Source: UBA11612 sp963662375
Lineage (GTDB): Bacteria; Pseudomonadota; Alphaproteobacteria; Rhodospirillales; Rhodospirillaceae
DNA: 64,000 nt
Reading direction: 5' to 3'
Assembly (NCBI GenBank): GCA_963662375.2
Contig: CAXXRP010000010.1
Location: 434,001-498,000, forward strand
Shown here: piece after piece, positions 8,474-17,358 of the stretch
Layout of the letters: each line of letters starts with the position of its first letter
Position numbering within the stretch: the first letter of the stretch is position 1
Position numbers and translations under genes: made by a program
The notes under the pieces: generated by a model
Databases searched by the model: none
Told to the model about the DNA's origin: nothing
Seen by the model: only the letters and a program-made list of their open reading frames with translations

Positions 8474-9658
8474 AGCGCGGTTTCCTTTGACTCTTCTCAT
8501 CCGACCAGTGCCAAGCCAGTCACCGAAGCCAACCCAGCCTTTGTCCGCGTAAACTTGATTTGGGGTTTTCGGAATATCTGCAGGCAATTTTCCCGATTTA
8601 GTGAACTGCCGCCACTTGGACCCAGACTTGAGTTTCAGCGATCTCGCCCACGTCCGCGCCGCCCGAAACGCGCGATACTTACGTTGGCTGGGCGCGATGG
8701 TGCCTGTACCCAGCCAGTCACCGAAGCCAACCCAGCCTTTGTCCGCGTAAACGTGATTTGGGTTCGCGGGAATATCAGCAGGCAATTTTCCCGATTTAGT
8801 GAACTGCCACCACTCGGACACAGACTTGAGTTTCAGCGATCTCGCCCACGTCCGCGCCGCCCGAAACGCGCGATACTTACGTTGGCTGGGCGCGATGGTG
8901 CCTGTACCCAGCCAGTCACCGAAGCCAACCCAGCCTTTGTCCGCGTAAACGTGATTTGGGTTCGCGGGAATATCAGCAGGCAATTTTCCCGATTTAGTGA
9001 ACTGCTGCCACTCGGACATAGACTTGAGCTTCAGCGATCTCGCCCACGTCCGCGCCGCCCGAAACGCGCGATACTTACGTTGGCTGGTTGCGATGGTGCC
9101 TGTACCCAGCCAGTCACCGAAGCCAACCCAGCCCTTGTCCGCGTAAACTTGATCTGGGGTTTTCGGAATATCTGCAGGCAATTTTCCCGATTTAGTGAAC
9201 TGCTGCCACTTGGACCCAGACTTGAGTTTCAGCGATCTCGCCCACGTCCGCGCCGCCCGAAACGCGCGATACTTACGTTGGCTGGTTGCGATGGTGCCTG
9301 TACCCAGCCAGTCACCGAAGCCAACCCAGCCTTTGTCCGCGTAAACGTGATTTGGGTTCGCGGGAATATCAGCAGGCAATTTTCCCGATTTAGTGAACTG
9401 CCGCCACTTGGACCCAGACTTGAGTTTCAGCGATCTCGCCCACGTCCGCGCCGCCCGAAACGCGCGATACTTACGTTGGCTGAACGAGATGGTGCCTGTA
9501 CCCAGCCAGTCACCCAAGCCAACCCAGCCCTTGTCCGCGTAAACTTGATTTGGGTTTGAAGGAATATCAGCAGGCAGCTTCCCTTCTCGGCAAAGCCTCA
9601 GCCATTCGGCGACGCTCCTAAGCTTGAGCGATCTCGCCCACTTCCGCGCTGCATCAAA
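8474..9658 (-). repeat. Six tandem 198-bp coding repeats (GDWLG type)
   Basis: The helicase tail holds six 66-residue units. The consensus core is 'FRAARTWARSLKLKS', then 'SGKLPADIP', then 'YADKGWVGFGDWLGTGT'. Units 2-6 are nearly identical; unit 1 (around 9461-9658) is more diverged. The pattern resembles the W/GDWLG repeat annotated as phage-integrase repeat unit in other proteins. Strong DNA identity implies recent unequal crossing-over or gene conversion. Because 198 is a multiple of three, copy-number change would keep the frame. Confidence 0.92.
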
Positions 9659-10520
9659 CTCCCGCCAGTTGGCCCGACCAACGTGATCCCAAATCCGCGC
9701 ATGGACTTTATCGATAAAATCACTGGGGTCGATCTTCAGGCCAACAGGAAAAGCACCCTCGATTTCGACAATTCGCCCTGTCCGAGGCTTGCCGCGATCA
9801 ATCGCCCTAAATTCTTCGGCAATGCGATCATCCTGAGTGGATAACGCTGAAATCGTGCGCGCGATCTGCTTGAACTCTGTCGTTTCTGCAAAATCGTCAA
9901 AATCCTTGCCGTGAGGAACAATGATTGGGACGACGATGTGCCCGTAGCGCTTACCCTTAAAGGGCCGCAGGGCGCGACCTGCCGCCCTGAACGATGTCAA
10001 CCACGCTTTGCTTCGGATCGGCGAACAAAACACAATCGACAGCCGGAATATCGACACCTTCTTGCAAACAACGCGCGTTTGTAATTAGGCCATATCGGCT
10101 ATTTTCGTAGTCAATAAGCTCCCTCGCGCGGTCCCCTGCAGTTGTGCGGCTGGAAACATGGAACGTCCGAACGCGCTTAAGTTGCTTATCGATGCGGCCG
10201 AGGGCTTGCTGCTGTTCGCCGAACTGCTCAGCGGCCTTAATGCTTCGGTGAAACGAAATCGCGTGCTTGACCCCATATTTTGAGTATGCGCGGCGCAGGG
10301 CGATCCCTGCTGCTAGGGCTTGGGCTTCCTGCTCCTTAAGTCGCGACCCTTTCAGTTCAAGGTAGCGATTGTCCCGGACCAAATCGGCAATCCGTTTGTC
10401 GCTGATAGCGACTGTCAGTATTCGATAATCACAAATGATCGGCGGCTTAGAGTGGATAGCAGCCTTGAACGTCAAAGTATGAAAACGTGTTCCATAAATA
10501 TTCTTATTATCCATCGATAG

Positions 10521-10528
10521 AACATGTC
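10521..10528. repeat. Left target-site duplication AACATGTC
   Basis: The 8-bp AACATGTC immediately before the element is repeated exactly at 13017-13024 after it. Eight bases is the usual duplication length for the IS1595 family. Confidence 0.93.
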
Positions 10529-10601
10529 GGGGATTATAACTAAAGGTTGGCAAAACATCTTGTTTCCTGTCATAATAATACCCTCAAGTAAGGAGGTTGT
10601 T

Positions 10602-11579
10602 ATGAATACGAAATATAAGGCTCCTGGTAAGGCTCATCGGCAAGGAATAACCCTTGTTCAACTTATGGACATGTTCCCGAGTGAAGCTGCGGCCACAACG
10701 TGGTTTGAGTCTATTATCTGGGGCGATACCCGGATATGCAGGAAGTGTGGAAGTGAACGTACAAAAAAATGCTCGCATAAGAAAATGCCGTATTGGTGTT
10801 CCGATTGCCGCTCTTATTTCTCCGTGCGCACAGGCACGTCGATGACAAACTCTAAAATCCCTCTTCGCAAGTGGGCGATTGCAATTTACCTGTGCCTTAC
10901 CAGTTTGAAATCTATTTCCAGCATGAAGCTGCACCGTGACCTGGGCGTTTCGCAAAAAGCGGCTTGGTTCATGCTCCACCGTATTCGCGAGGCGTGGGCG
11001 GAGAAAGATGACGAACCCCGCATGCGTGGACCTGTTGAGGTAGACGAAACCTACTTCGGAGGACGAAAAGCCAACATGAGCGTGACAAAGCGAGCAACAA
11101 TGCAAGGACGCGGTCCAGTTGGAAAAACAGCCGTGATTGGCATGAAGGATCGTGCTAGCAATCAGGTTCGTGCCCGCCGTGTAGAGCGAACAGACGCGGA
11201 GACGCTACAAGGGTTCATTGTTGAGCATGCGGACGCATTCACGCATGTCTATACCGATGACGCGACCGCTTACCGTGGCCTCCCCTTTCATCATGAAACC
11301 GTCCAGCATAGTGTTAAACAATATGTTCGAGGGAAGGCACATACGAACGGCGTGGAGAGCTTTTGGTCGATGTTGAAGCGATCGCACAAGGGAACCTTCC
11401 ATAAGATCAGTCCAAAGCACTTAAATCGCTATGTCCAAGAATTCACCGCCAAGCACAACATGAGAGAGTCAGATACCCTTGCCCAGATGCGGGATACGGT
11501 CGCCCGCCTTGTTGGGCGCAATCTTCTCTACCGCGACTTGATTGCGGACAACGGGTTTGCCAACATGACGCGTTCGTAA
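10602..11579 (+). CDS. IS1595 family transposase (ISXO2-like)
   Basis: About 325 residues. An N-terminal zinc ribbon is formed by 'CRKCGSERTKKC' and 'YWCSDCR' (residues about 45-70). Then comes a helix-turn-helix-like 'LGVSQKAAWFMLHRIREAW', and the catalytic domain with 'VEVDETYFGGRK', 'YTDDATAYRGL' and 'HTNGVESFWSMLKR'. The Asp-Asp pair and the N/E signature are those of ISXO2-like enzymes. ATG 10602 is preceded by AAGGAGG at ideal spacing. The reading frame is intact, so the element may still be active. The stop is at 11579, and about 220 bases separate it from the convergent cargo gene. Confidence 0.93.
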   Translation: MNTKYKAPGKAHRQGITLVQLMDMFPSEAAATTWFESIIWGDTRICRKCGSERTKKCSHKKMPYWCSDCRSYFSVRTGTSMTNSKIPLRKWAIAIYLCLTSLKSISSMKLHRDLGVSQKAAWFMLHRIREAWAEKDDEPRMRGPVEVDETYFGGRKANMSVTKRATMQGRGPVGKTAVIGMKDRASNQVRARRVERTDAETLQGFIVEHADAFTHVYTDDATAYRGLPFHHETVQHSVKQYVRGKAHTNGVESFWSMLKRSHKGTFHKISPKHLNRYVQEFTAKHNMRESDTLAQMRDTVARLVGRNLLYRDLIADNGFANMTRS

Positions 11580-11710
11580 CGGCTCGATACGACGAAACAA
11601 CGCACGTGCAAGAGTTTCCGGTGTTGCTCCCGCCAAGTCGCGTTTTGGGTCTAGCATGGGTCTCATAAGCAAATTCCTTTCCTCAGTCCGACCAATGACT
11701 CAACCATCAA

Positions 11711-11832
11711 CCAAGTTCCTCATCTTCGTCAGAAGGAATAATATATATCAATGCCACCTCGGAAGTTACCTAACTTCTCGCACGGAACTATCGCGTAACA
11801 TAATCACTTGCCAAGTTCCTCATCTTCGTCAG
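11711..11832. repeat. 22-bp direct repeat, copies exactly 100 bp apart
   Basis: CCAAGTTCCTCATCTTCGTC plus AG occurs at 11711-11732 and again at 11811-11832. The second copy is the 3' end of the nuclease gene, coding 'DEDEELG'. The first lies in the non-coding gap downstream of that gene. It looks like a duplicated gene tail left by a rearrangement or an alternative 3' end. Confidence 0.85.
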
Positions 11833-12937
11833 CGGTAGCGACACGTGTCGATTCCGTCTCAGAAGTTGTGTGATTTTCCACGAAGAACTTGCGCAATGCA
11901 TCTGTGTGACCGAATAAATCCTCAATTGCTTCCAGCTTGAGACATGGGATCCCCTTGGCCTCCAAACTTATGCCTTTCTGGCGCCGTGTTCGCAAACGAA
12001 AGATGACCATTCCGTAATCTTCTTTTTCTGGACTGCTGTGCAGCACGATCGAGCAGTAGTGCCGGGCTTGCCTCAAATAGAGACGGCGTGAATCCACAAT
12101 CCCACCGAGGATCGCTTTCAGGGTGTTTAGAGCTGCAATCTCGTATGATGTAAATTCCGGTTCCTCTTTTACTTTAATTTCGTCCTTGCCCTGTTCCTTT
12201 ACTGCATCGCCCTCTTGTTTTAGCGCACTGACGAGACGGTCTAGTATCTTGTCGCTGATGAACTGATTAAATGCAGAAAAAGCCAGGGCCTTGAACATTT
12301 CGCGTACCGAGCCTGAAACTCTCCCTTCATAAACTTGCTTGATGATATATCTCACAAAGTCGTCTGAAGGTTTAGCTAATTCCTGGGCGAGTAGGCGTTT
12401 GATCTCAGCGGTATAGCGTAAGTCCCTTGCCGCGTCCTCGATTTGTGATTTGTCAAACTCGTCCTTGGTAAAACGCTTTAACTCCTCCACTTCCGGTTCT
12501 GTGAACTCCAGCATATTGAATTCGAAAAATGGACGTGGGTCCATGACATTTGACTGGTCAAGGTCAGAAAAGAACCGATAAAAGATTCCGTCTGTCAATA
12601 TACCAACACGCGCTTCCGTAACACCAAAATACCGAAGCAACTGAGATACGGATTCACTAGAGAGTTTAGTTCCTAATTTCTTGCATTCGATCAGCACCAC
12701 AGGGTTTCCATCCTGCATAAGTGCATAATCCACCTTCTCGCCTTTCTTAGTCCCGATATCTGCTGTGAATTCTGGAATTACTTCGGAGGGGTTGAAGACG
12801 TCGTAACCAAGCATCTGAAGAAAGGGTAAAATGAATGCGGTTTTGGTCGCTTCCTCTGTGGCTTCCTTATTTCTTAAATGTTTCACCCGCTCTGTGAAAC
12901 GACCGGAACGAGTCCGAACTTCGTCAATAAAATCCAT
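11804..12937 (-). CDS. Transposon-borne HsdR_N-like nuclease (COG4748-like)
   Basis: A 377-residue protein. The N-terminal ~170 residues look like the type I restriction enzyme R-subunit nuclease domain. 'TEEATKTAFILPFLQMLGYD' is followed by 'KVDYALMQDGNPVVLIECKK', a PD-(D/E)xK site with Asp and ExK. Then come 'LLRYFGVTEARVGILTDG' and 'FYRFFSDLD'. A helical region follows (residues about 170-260), then a C-terminal domain with 'ALNTLKAILGGIVD' and an acidic tail. No helicase motor, methylase or specificity gene is near. Stand-alone proteins of this type are called predicted restriction endonucleases. The context as transposon cargo is firm; the activity is inferred. The start ATG 12937 follows AGGAGG. 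Confidence 0.82.
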   Translation of the reverse strand: MDFIDEVRTRSGRFTERVKHLRNKEATEEATKTAFILPFLQMLGYDVFNPSEVIPEFTADIGTKKGEKVDYALMQDGNPVVLIECKKLGTKLSSESVSQLLRYFGVTEARVGILTDGIFYRFFSDLDQSNVMDPRPFFEFNMLEFTEPEVEELKRFTKDEFDKSQIEDAARDLRYTAEIKRLLAQELAKPSDDFVRYIIKQVYEGRVSGSVREMFKALAFSAFNQFISDKILDRLVSALKQEGDAVKEQGKDEIKVKEEPEFTSYEIAALNTLKAILGGIVDSRRLYLRQARHYCSIVLHSSPEKEDYGMVIFRLRTRRQKGISLEAKGIPCLKLEAIEDLFGHTDALRKFFVENHTTSETESTRVATADEDEELGK

Positions 12938-13016
12938 GCTACCGTCCTCCTAAATATCAGAACGGTGAATCTATCTACTTCTATCATCGTTGCCAACCTT
13001 TAGTTATAATCCCCAA

Positions 13017-13267
13017 CATGTCCGTAGGCGCCACGCACGATGCGTTCAGTTGCCGTCATAAACAGTCGGCGCTTGATACGGACATTTTTGTCGTAAAGAA
13101 GGTGTGAGAACGACCTGGATTCCGGACCAACCGTGCGGTGGGCCTCATCCATGATCCTTAAATCAAAGGCGACCTTTGCCTTCTTGACGCCCCGCGCCAA
13201 TACCTTGCCGCTCTGATAAGTGGAAAAGATGATCTTTCGCTTCTGGCTTTTGGTTTTCAGGAAAGCC
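13017..13267 (-). pseudogene. SF2 helicase, middle part (continues at 10528)
   Basis: The leftward frame reads 'AFLKTKSQKRKIIFSTYQSG', 'VAFDLRIMDEAHRTVG' (DEAH box, motif II) and 'IKRRLFMTATERIVRGAYGH' (motif III, TAT). It runs into the transposon junction at 13016. Its 5' side stops at the IS21 end at 13268, so motif I and the N-terminus are missing. With the segment at 8471-10528 it forms one interrupted gene. Confidence 0.88.
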
Positions 13268-13366
13268 TGAGAACGGCGGTGACAAATTAGTCCACGGAAG
13301 CGGCGGGATTTCCCAGCCGCGGGCGGAGTAAAACTCTGCCACCTGTAGCCTTCGATCTTTTTTGAG

Positions 13367-14880
13367 ATGGAAGGCGGGAGGATGTACACCGTGGACCTAT
13401 ATCTGCGCGTTCGGCTGGCCTGCCATGTTGATGGTCTGAGCCAGCGAGAGGCGGCAAGTCGGTTTGGCATTGCGCGCGAGACGGTGAGGAAGATGCTGCG
13501 GCATTCGGAACCGCCGGGATATCGGCGACGCCAGCCACCGAAACGCCCGAAACTGGCCCCCTTCACGGATATCATCGACCGTATTCTGGAGGAGGACCGA
13601 ACGGTTCACCGTAAGCAGCACCACACGGCGAAGCGTATCTTCGAGCGCCTTCGCGACGAACATGGCTTCACGGGCAAAGAGACCATCGTGAAGGATTACG
13701 TTCGGGAACGGCGCCTTCGTCGGCGTGAGATGTTTGTGCCGTTGTCACATCCTCCGGGCCATGCTCAAGCGGACTTTGGCGAGGCGGATGCGATCATCGC
13801 CGGCGTCAAGTATCGGGCGCATTTTTTCGTCATGACACTTCCCCACAGCGATGCCTGCTTCGTTGCGGCCTACCCGGCGACGACGACGGAGGCCTGGCTG
13901 GACGGGCACAACAGAGCCTTTGTTTTTTCGGCGGCGTTCCCCAATCGATTCTTTACGACAACGACAAGTGTCTGGTGTCGCGCATCTTGTCAGATGGCAC
14001 GCGGCAACGAACGCGGGCGTTCAGCGGGCTGCAGTCCCATTACCTCTTCGAGGACCGCTACGGCCGTCCCGGCAAGGGTAACGACAAAGGCAATGTGGAG
14101 GGGGTGGTCGGCTATGCCCGGCGGAACTTCATGACGCCGCTTCCCCGGTTCGCGAGCTGGGACGCCTTCAATGGCCACCTGGAAGAGCAATGCCGCAACC
14201 GGCAAGGCAACGTCCTGCGCGGCCACCGCGAGAGCATCGGCGAACGGTTTGTGCGTGACCGCGAAGCGTTGAAGAGGCCACTGCCGGCACCGTTCGACGC
14301 GTGCGACAAGCAGGGCACGCGGGTCAACTCGCTGTCCCTGGTGCGCTACCGGACGAATGACTATTCCGTGCCCGTCGCCTACGGCCATCAGGAAGTCTGG
14401 ATCCGTGGCTATGTCCACGAGGTGGTTATCGGTTGCGGCGCCGGGATCATTGCCCGACACCCCCGTTCCTACGACCGGGAAGATATGGTCTTCGATCCGA
14501 TCCACTACCTGCCTTTGCTGGAGCACAAGATCGGTGCCCTGGATCAGGCCGCGCCGCTAGCCGGATGGGAACTGCCTGATGCCTTCCCAACCCTGCGCCG
14601 TCTCCTGGAGGCGCGCATGGGCAAGGCCGGCAAGCGGGAATACGTCCAGGTCCTTCGGCTTGTGGAGACCTTCGATCTCGAGGTGCTTCACGGCGCGGTG
14701 AAGGACGCCCTGCGCCTGGGTGCGATCGGCTACGACGCCGTCAAACACCTTGTGCTGTGCCGTATCGAGCGACGCCCGCCCAAACTCGACCTGGATATCT
14801 ATCCCTACCTGCCTCGGGCCAACGTGGCGACCACGGCCGCCGCCAGTTATATGAGCTTGTTGGGTGGAGGCGCGTCATGA
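13367..14880 (+). pseudogene. istA: IS21 transposase IstA, frameshifted
   Basis: Compared with the intact 504-codon istA of copy 3, this copy has T6 instead of T7 at about 13923-13928. The frame breaks after 'DGHNRAFVF' and resumes in another frame before 'MSRILSDGTRQRTRAF'. The N-terminal helix-turn-helix ('GLSQREAASRFGIARETVRK') and integrase core ('HAQADFGEADAII') are otherwise present. The stop overlaps the istB start as ATGA at 14877. Slippage at T7 could in principle yield some full-length protein. Confidence 0.88.
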
Positions 14881-15647
14881 CCGATACGCCGCAAGTGTTG
14901 CTGGCCCATCACCTCAAGACCCTGAAACTGCCGACGTTCCTGCGCGAATACGACAAGCTGGCCCGCCAATGCGCCACCGAGGGCGCCGACCATGTGCGGT
15001 ATCTTGTCCGTCTGACCGAGTTGGAACTGATCGACCGTGAGCGCCGCATGGTCGAGCGGCGGATCAGACAGGCCAGGTTCCCCGCCGTCAAAAGCCTCGA
15101 CAGCTTCGACTTCAAGGCCATCGCATCGCTCAACAAGATGCTGGTTCTGGAGTTGGCGCGATGCGAATACGTCGAGCGTCGTGAGAATATCATCGCGCTC
15201 GGCAACAGCGGAACCGGCAAGACCCATATCGCCCTCGGTCTCGGTCTGGCGGCCTGCCAAAAGGGGCTCTCCGTCGGCTTCCTCACGGCCGCTGCCCTGG
15301 TTCATGAACTGATGGAGGCCAGGGATGAAAAACGCCTGTTGCGCCTGCAGAAGCAACTGGCAAAGTATCACCTTCTGATCATCGACGAACTCGGCTTCGT
15401 GCCGCTCTCGAAGACCGGCGCCGAGCTGCTGTTCGAAGTCTTCAGCCAGCGCTACGAGCGGGGCTCGATCCTGGTGACCTCCAACTTGCCGTTCGATGAG
15501 TGGACGGAGATATTCGGCTCGGAACGCCTGACCGGGGCTTTGCTGGACCGCCTCACCCACCATGTCCATATCCTGGAAATGAACGGCGAGAGCTATCGTC
15601 TCAACCAAAGCCAAAAACGGCGGAAATCCCCAAAAATACCTGCTTAA
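14877..15647 (+). CDS. istB: IS21 helper ATPase IstB (copy 1)
   Basis: About 256 residues of an AAA+ ATPase with Walker A 'GNSGTGKTHIALGLG' and Walker B 'HLLIIDELGFVPLSKTGAEL'. Further motifs are 'SILVTSNLPFDEWTEIFGSE' and the C-terminal 'RLTHHVHILEMNGESYRL', all typical of IstB. It assists IstA in target choice and assembly. The ATGA overlap with istA indicates translational coupling. Identical in sequence to copy 2. Confidence 0.95.
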   Translation: MTDTPQVLLAHHLKTLKLPTFLREYDKLARQCATEGADHVRYLVRLTELELIDRERRMVERRIRQARFPAVKSLDSFDFKAIASLNKMLVLELARCEYVERRENIIALGNSGTGKTHIALGLGLAACQKGLSVGFLTAAALVHELMEARDEKRLLRLQKQLAKYHLLIIDELGFVPLSKTGAELLFEVFSQRYERGSILVTSNLPFDEWTEIFGSERLTGALLDRLTHHVHILEMNGESYRLNQSQKRRKSPKIPA

Positions 15648-15842
15648 CCGCCGGTGCAATGGTTGACCCGGTGGGCCCACAGGAACCTCCCACGCTGCTT
15701 CGCTCCGCGTAACGCAAGCGCTACACGAAGCAGCGCGGGTCCCTCCTATGGACTACCGGGACAACCCCCCAACACCGCGTACCGCATAACGTTAAGTGGA
15801 CTAGTTTTGCTCCGCCCGGGTGGACTAATTTTGCTCCGCCGT

Positions 15843-16591
15843 TGACGCCGCTTCCCCGGTTCGCGAGCTGGGACGCCTTCAATGGCCACCTGGAAGAGCA
15901 ATGCCGCAACCGGCAAGGCAACGTCCTGCGCGGCCACCGCGAGAGCATCGGCGAACGGTTTGTGCGTGACCGCGAAGCGTTGAAGAGGCCACTGCCGGCA
16001 CCGTTCGACGCGTGCGACAAGCAGGGCACGCGGGTCAACTCGCTGTCCCTGGTGCGCTACCGGACGAATGACTATTCCGTGCCCGTCGCCTACGGCCATC
16101 AGGAAGTCTGGATCCGTGGCTATGTCCACGAGGTGGTTATCGGTTGCGGCGCCGGGATCATTGCCCGACACCCCCGTTCCTACGACCGGGAAGATATGGT
16201 CTTCGATCCGATCCACTACCTGCCTTTGCTGGAGCACAAGATCGGTGCCCTGGATCAGGCCGCGCCGCTAGCCGGATGGGAACTGCCTGATGCCTTCCCA
16301 ACCCTGCGCCGTCTCCTGGAGGCGCGCATGGGCAAGGCCGGCAAGCGGGAATACGTCCAGGTCCTTCGGCTTGTGGAGACCTTCGATCTCGAGGTGCTTC
16401 ACGGCGCGGTGAAGGACGCCCTGCGCCTGGGTGCGATCGGCTACGACGCCGTCAAACACCTTGTGCTGTGCCGTATCGAGCGACGCCCGCCCAAACTCGA
16501 CCTGGATATCTATCCCTACCTGCCTCGGGCCAACGTGGCGACCACGGCCGCCGCCAGTTATATGAGCTTGTTGGGTGGAGGCGCGTCATGA
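15843..16591 (+). pseudogene. istA: IstA C-terminal fragment (copy 2)
   Basis: Encodes only the last ~249 residues of IstA, from 'TPLPRFASWDAFNGHLEEQC' to the stop at 16591. The helix-turn-helix and catalytic core are missing, so it cannot act as a transposase. Confidence 0.92.
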
Positions 16592-17358
16592 CCGATACGC
16601 CGCAAGTGTTGCTGGCCCATCACCTCAAGACCCTGAAACTGCCGACGTTCCTGCGCGAATACGACAAGCTGGCCCGCCAATGCGCCACCGAGGGCGCCGA
16701 CCATGTGCGGTATCTTGTCCGTCTGACCGAGTTGGAACTGATCGACCGTGAGCGCCGCATGGTCGAGCGGCGGATCAGACAGGCCAGGTTCCCCGCCGTC
16801 AAAAGCCTCGACAGCTTCGACTTCAAGGCCATCGCATCGCTCAACAAGATGCTGGTTCTGGAGTTGGCGCGATGCGAATACGTCGAGCGTCGTGAGAATA
16901 TCATCGCGCTCGGCAACAGCGGAACCGGCAAGACCCATATCGCCCTCGGTCTCGGTCTGGCGGCCTGCCAAAAGGGGCTCTCCGTCGGCTTCCTCACGGC
17001 CGCTGCCCTGGTTCATGAACTGATGGAGGCCAGGGATGAAAAACGCCTGTTGCGCCTGCAGAAGCAACTGGCAAAGTATCACCTTCTGATCATCGACGAA
17101 CTCGGCTTCGTGCCGCTCTCGAAGACCGGCGCCGAGCTGCTGTTCGAAGTCTTCAGCCAGCGCTACGAGCGGGGCTCGATCCTGGTGACCTCCAACTTGC
17201 CGTTCGATGAGTGGACGGAGATATTCGGCTCGGAACGCCTGACCGGGGCTTTGCTGGACCGCCTCACCCACCATGTCCATATCCTGGAAATGAACGGCGA
17301 GAGCTATCGTCTCAACCAAAGCCAAAAACGGCGGAAATCCCCAAAAATACCTGCTTAA
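16588..17358 (+). CDS. istB: IS21 helper ATPase IstB (copy 2)
   Basis: Same protein as in copy 1: Walker A GNSGTGKT, Walker B LLIIDELGF, intact from ATG 16588 to 17358, again overlapping the istA stop. Expression would depend on read-through from copy 1. The sequence after istB (17359-17558) is non-coding. It includes an inverted pair GCTGCTTCG/CGAAGCAGC, which could form a terminator-like stem in every copy. Confidence 0.93.
   Translation: MTDTPQVLLAHHLKTLKLPTFLREYDKLARQCATEGADHVRYLVRLTELELIDRERRMVERRIRQARFPAVKSLDSFDFKAIASLNKMLVLELARCEYVERRENIIALGNSGTGKTHIALGLGLAACQKGLSVGFLTAAALVHELMEARDEKRLLRLQKQLAKYHLLIIDELGFVPLSKTGAELLFEVFSQRYERGSILVTSNLPFDEWTEIFGSERLTGALLDRLTHHVHILEMNGESYRLNQSQKRRKSPKIPA

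Larger units (their letters stand above)
8471..10528 (-). pseudogene. SF2 (DEAD/DEAH) helicase with GDWLG repeats, C-terminal part
   Basis: Read leftwards from the transposon junction at 10528. 'VLSMDNKNIYGTRFHTLTF' continues the frame found at 13017-13267. It is followed by the helicase C-terminal domain ('AISFHRSIKAAEQF', 'ITNARCLQEGVDIPAVDCV', 'DPKQSVVDIVQ'). A one-base insertion (CCC at 9985-9987 on the plus strand) shifts the frame. Without it, 'VVDIVQAAGRALRPF' (helicase motif VI) reads through. Then come a linker and six 66-residue repeats to the stop at 8471. The gene is split by the element at 10529-13016 and lacks its 5' part beyond 13267. The original role may be defence or DNA repair; that is unproven. 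Confidence 0.85.
10529..13016. mobile_element. IS1595-type element carrying a nuclease gene
   Basis: A 2488-bp unit bounded by perfect 25-bp inverted ends: 10529-10553, beginning GGGGATTATAAC, and its reverse complement at 12992-13016. It is flanked by the 8-bp direct repeat AACATGTC. Inside are an IS1595/ISXO2-type transposase on the plus strand and a convergent cargo gene encoding an HsdR_N-like nuclease. It is inserted in the helicase gene. Removing the element plus one duplication copy joins '...VRGAYGHV' to 'LSMDNKNIYG...' in frame. Elements of this family with passenger genes are known; this cargo is a type I restriction-like protein with no partner genes. Confidence 0.93.
13268..15846 (+). 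mobile_element. IS21-family element, copy 1 (nearly complete)
   Basis: The left end begins TGAGAACGGCGG at 13268, directly abutting helicase sequence. The right end CTCCGCCGTTGAC stops at 15846, one base short of the full terminus seen in the other two copies. There it is fused to an internal istA position of copy 2. It carries istA (broken by a one-base deletion) and an intact istB. The complete copy 3 at 43286-45866 serves as reference. Confidence 0.9.

Noticed and set aside
8381..9559. Long plus-strand open frame over the 198-bp repeats
   Set aside because: It is the antisense of the helicase repeat array; it stays open only because the repeat length is a multiple of three. The minus strand has the known GDWLG pattern.
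8474..9658. CRISPR-like array
   Set aside because: Units are 198 bp with no spacer/repeat alternation and encode a protein repeat.
14847..15680. 277-codon minus-strand frames opposite istB (also at 16558 and 43453)
   Set aside because: Shadow frames of a GC-rich real gene, repeated only because the IS21 element is repeated.
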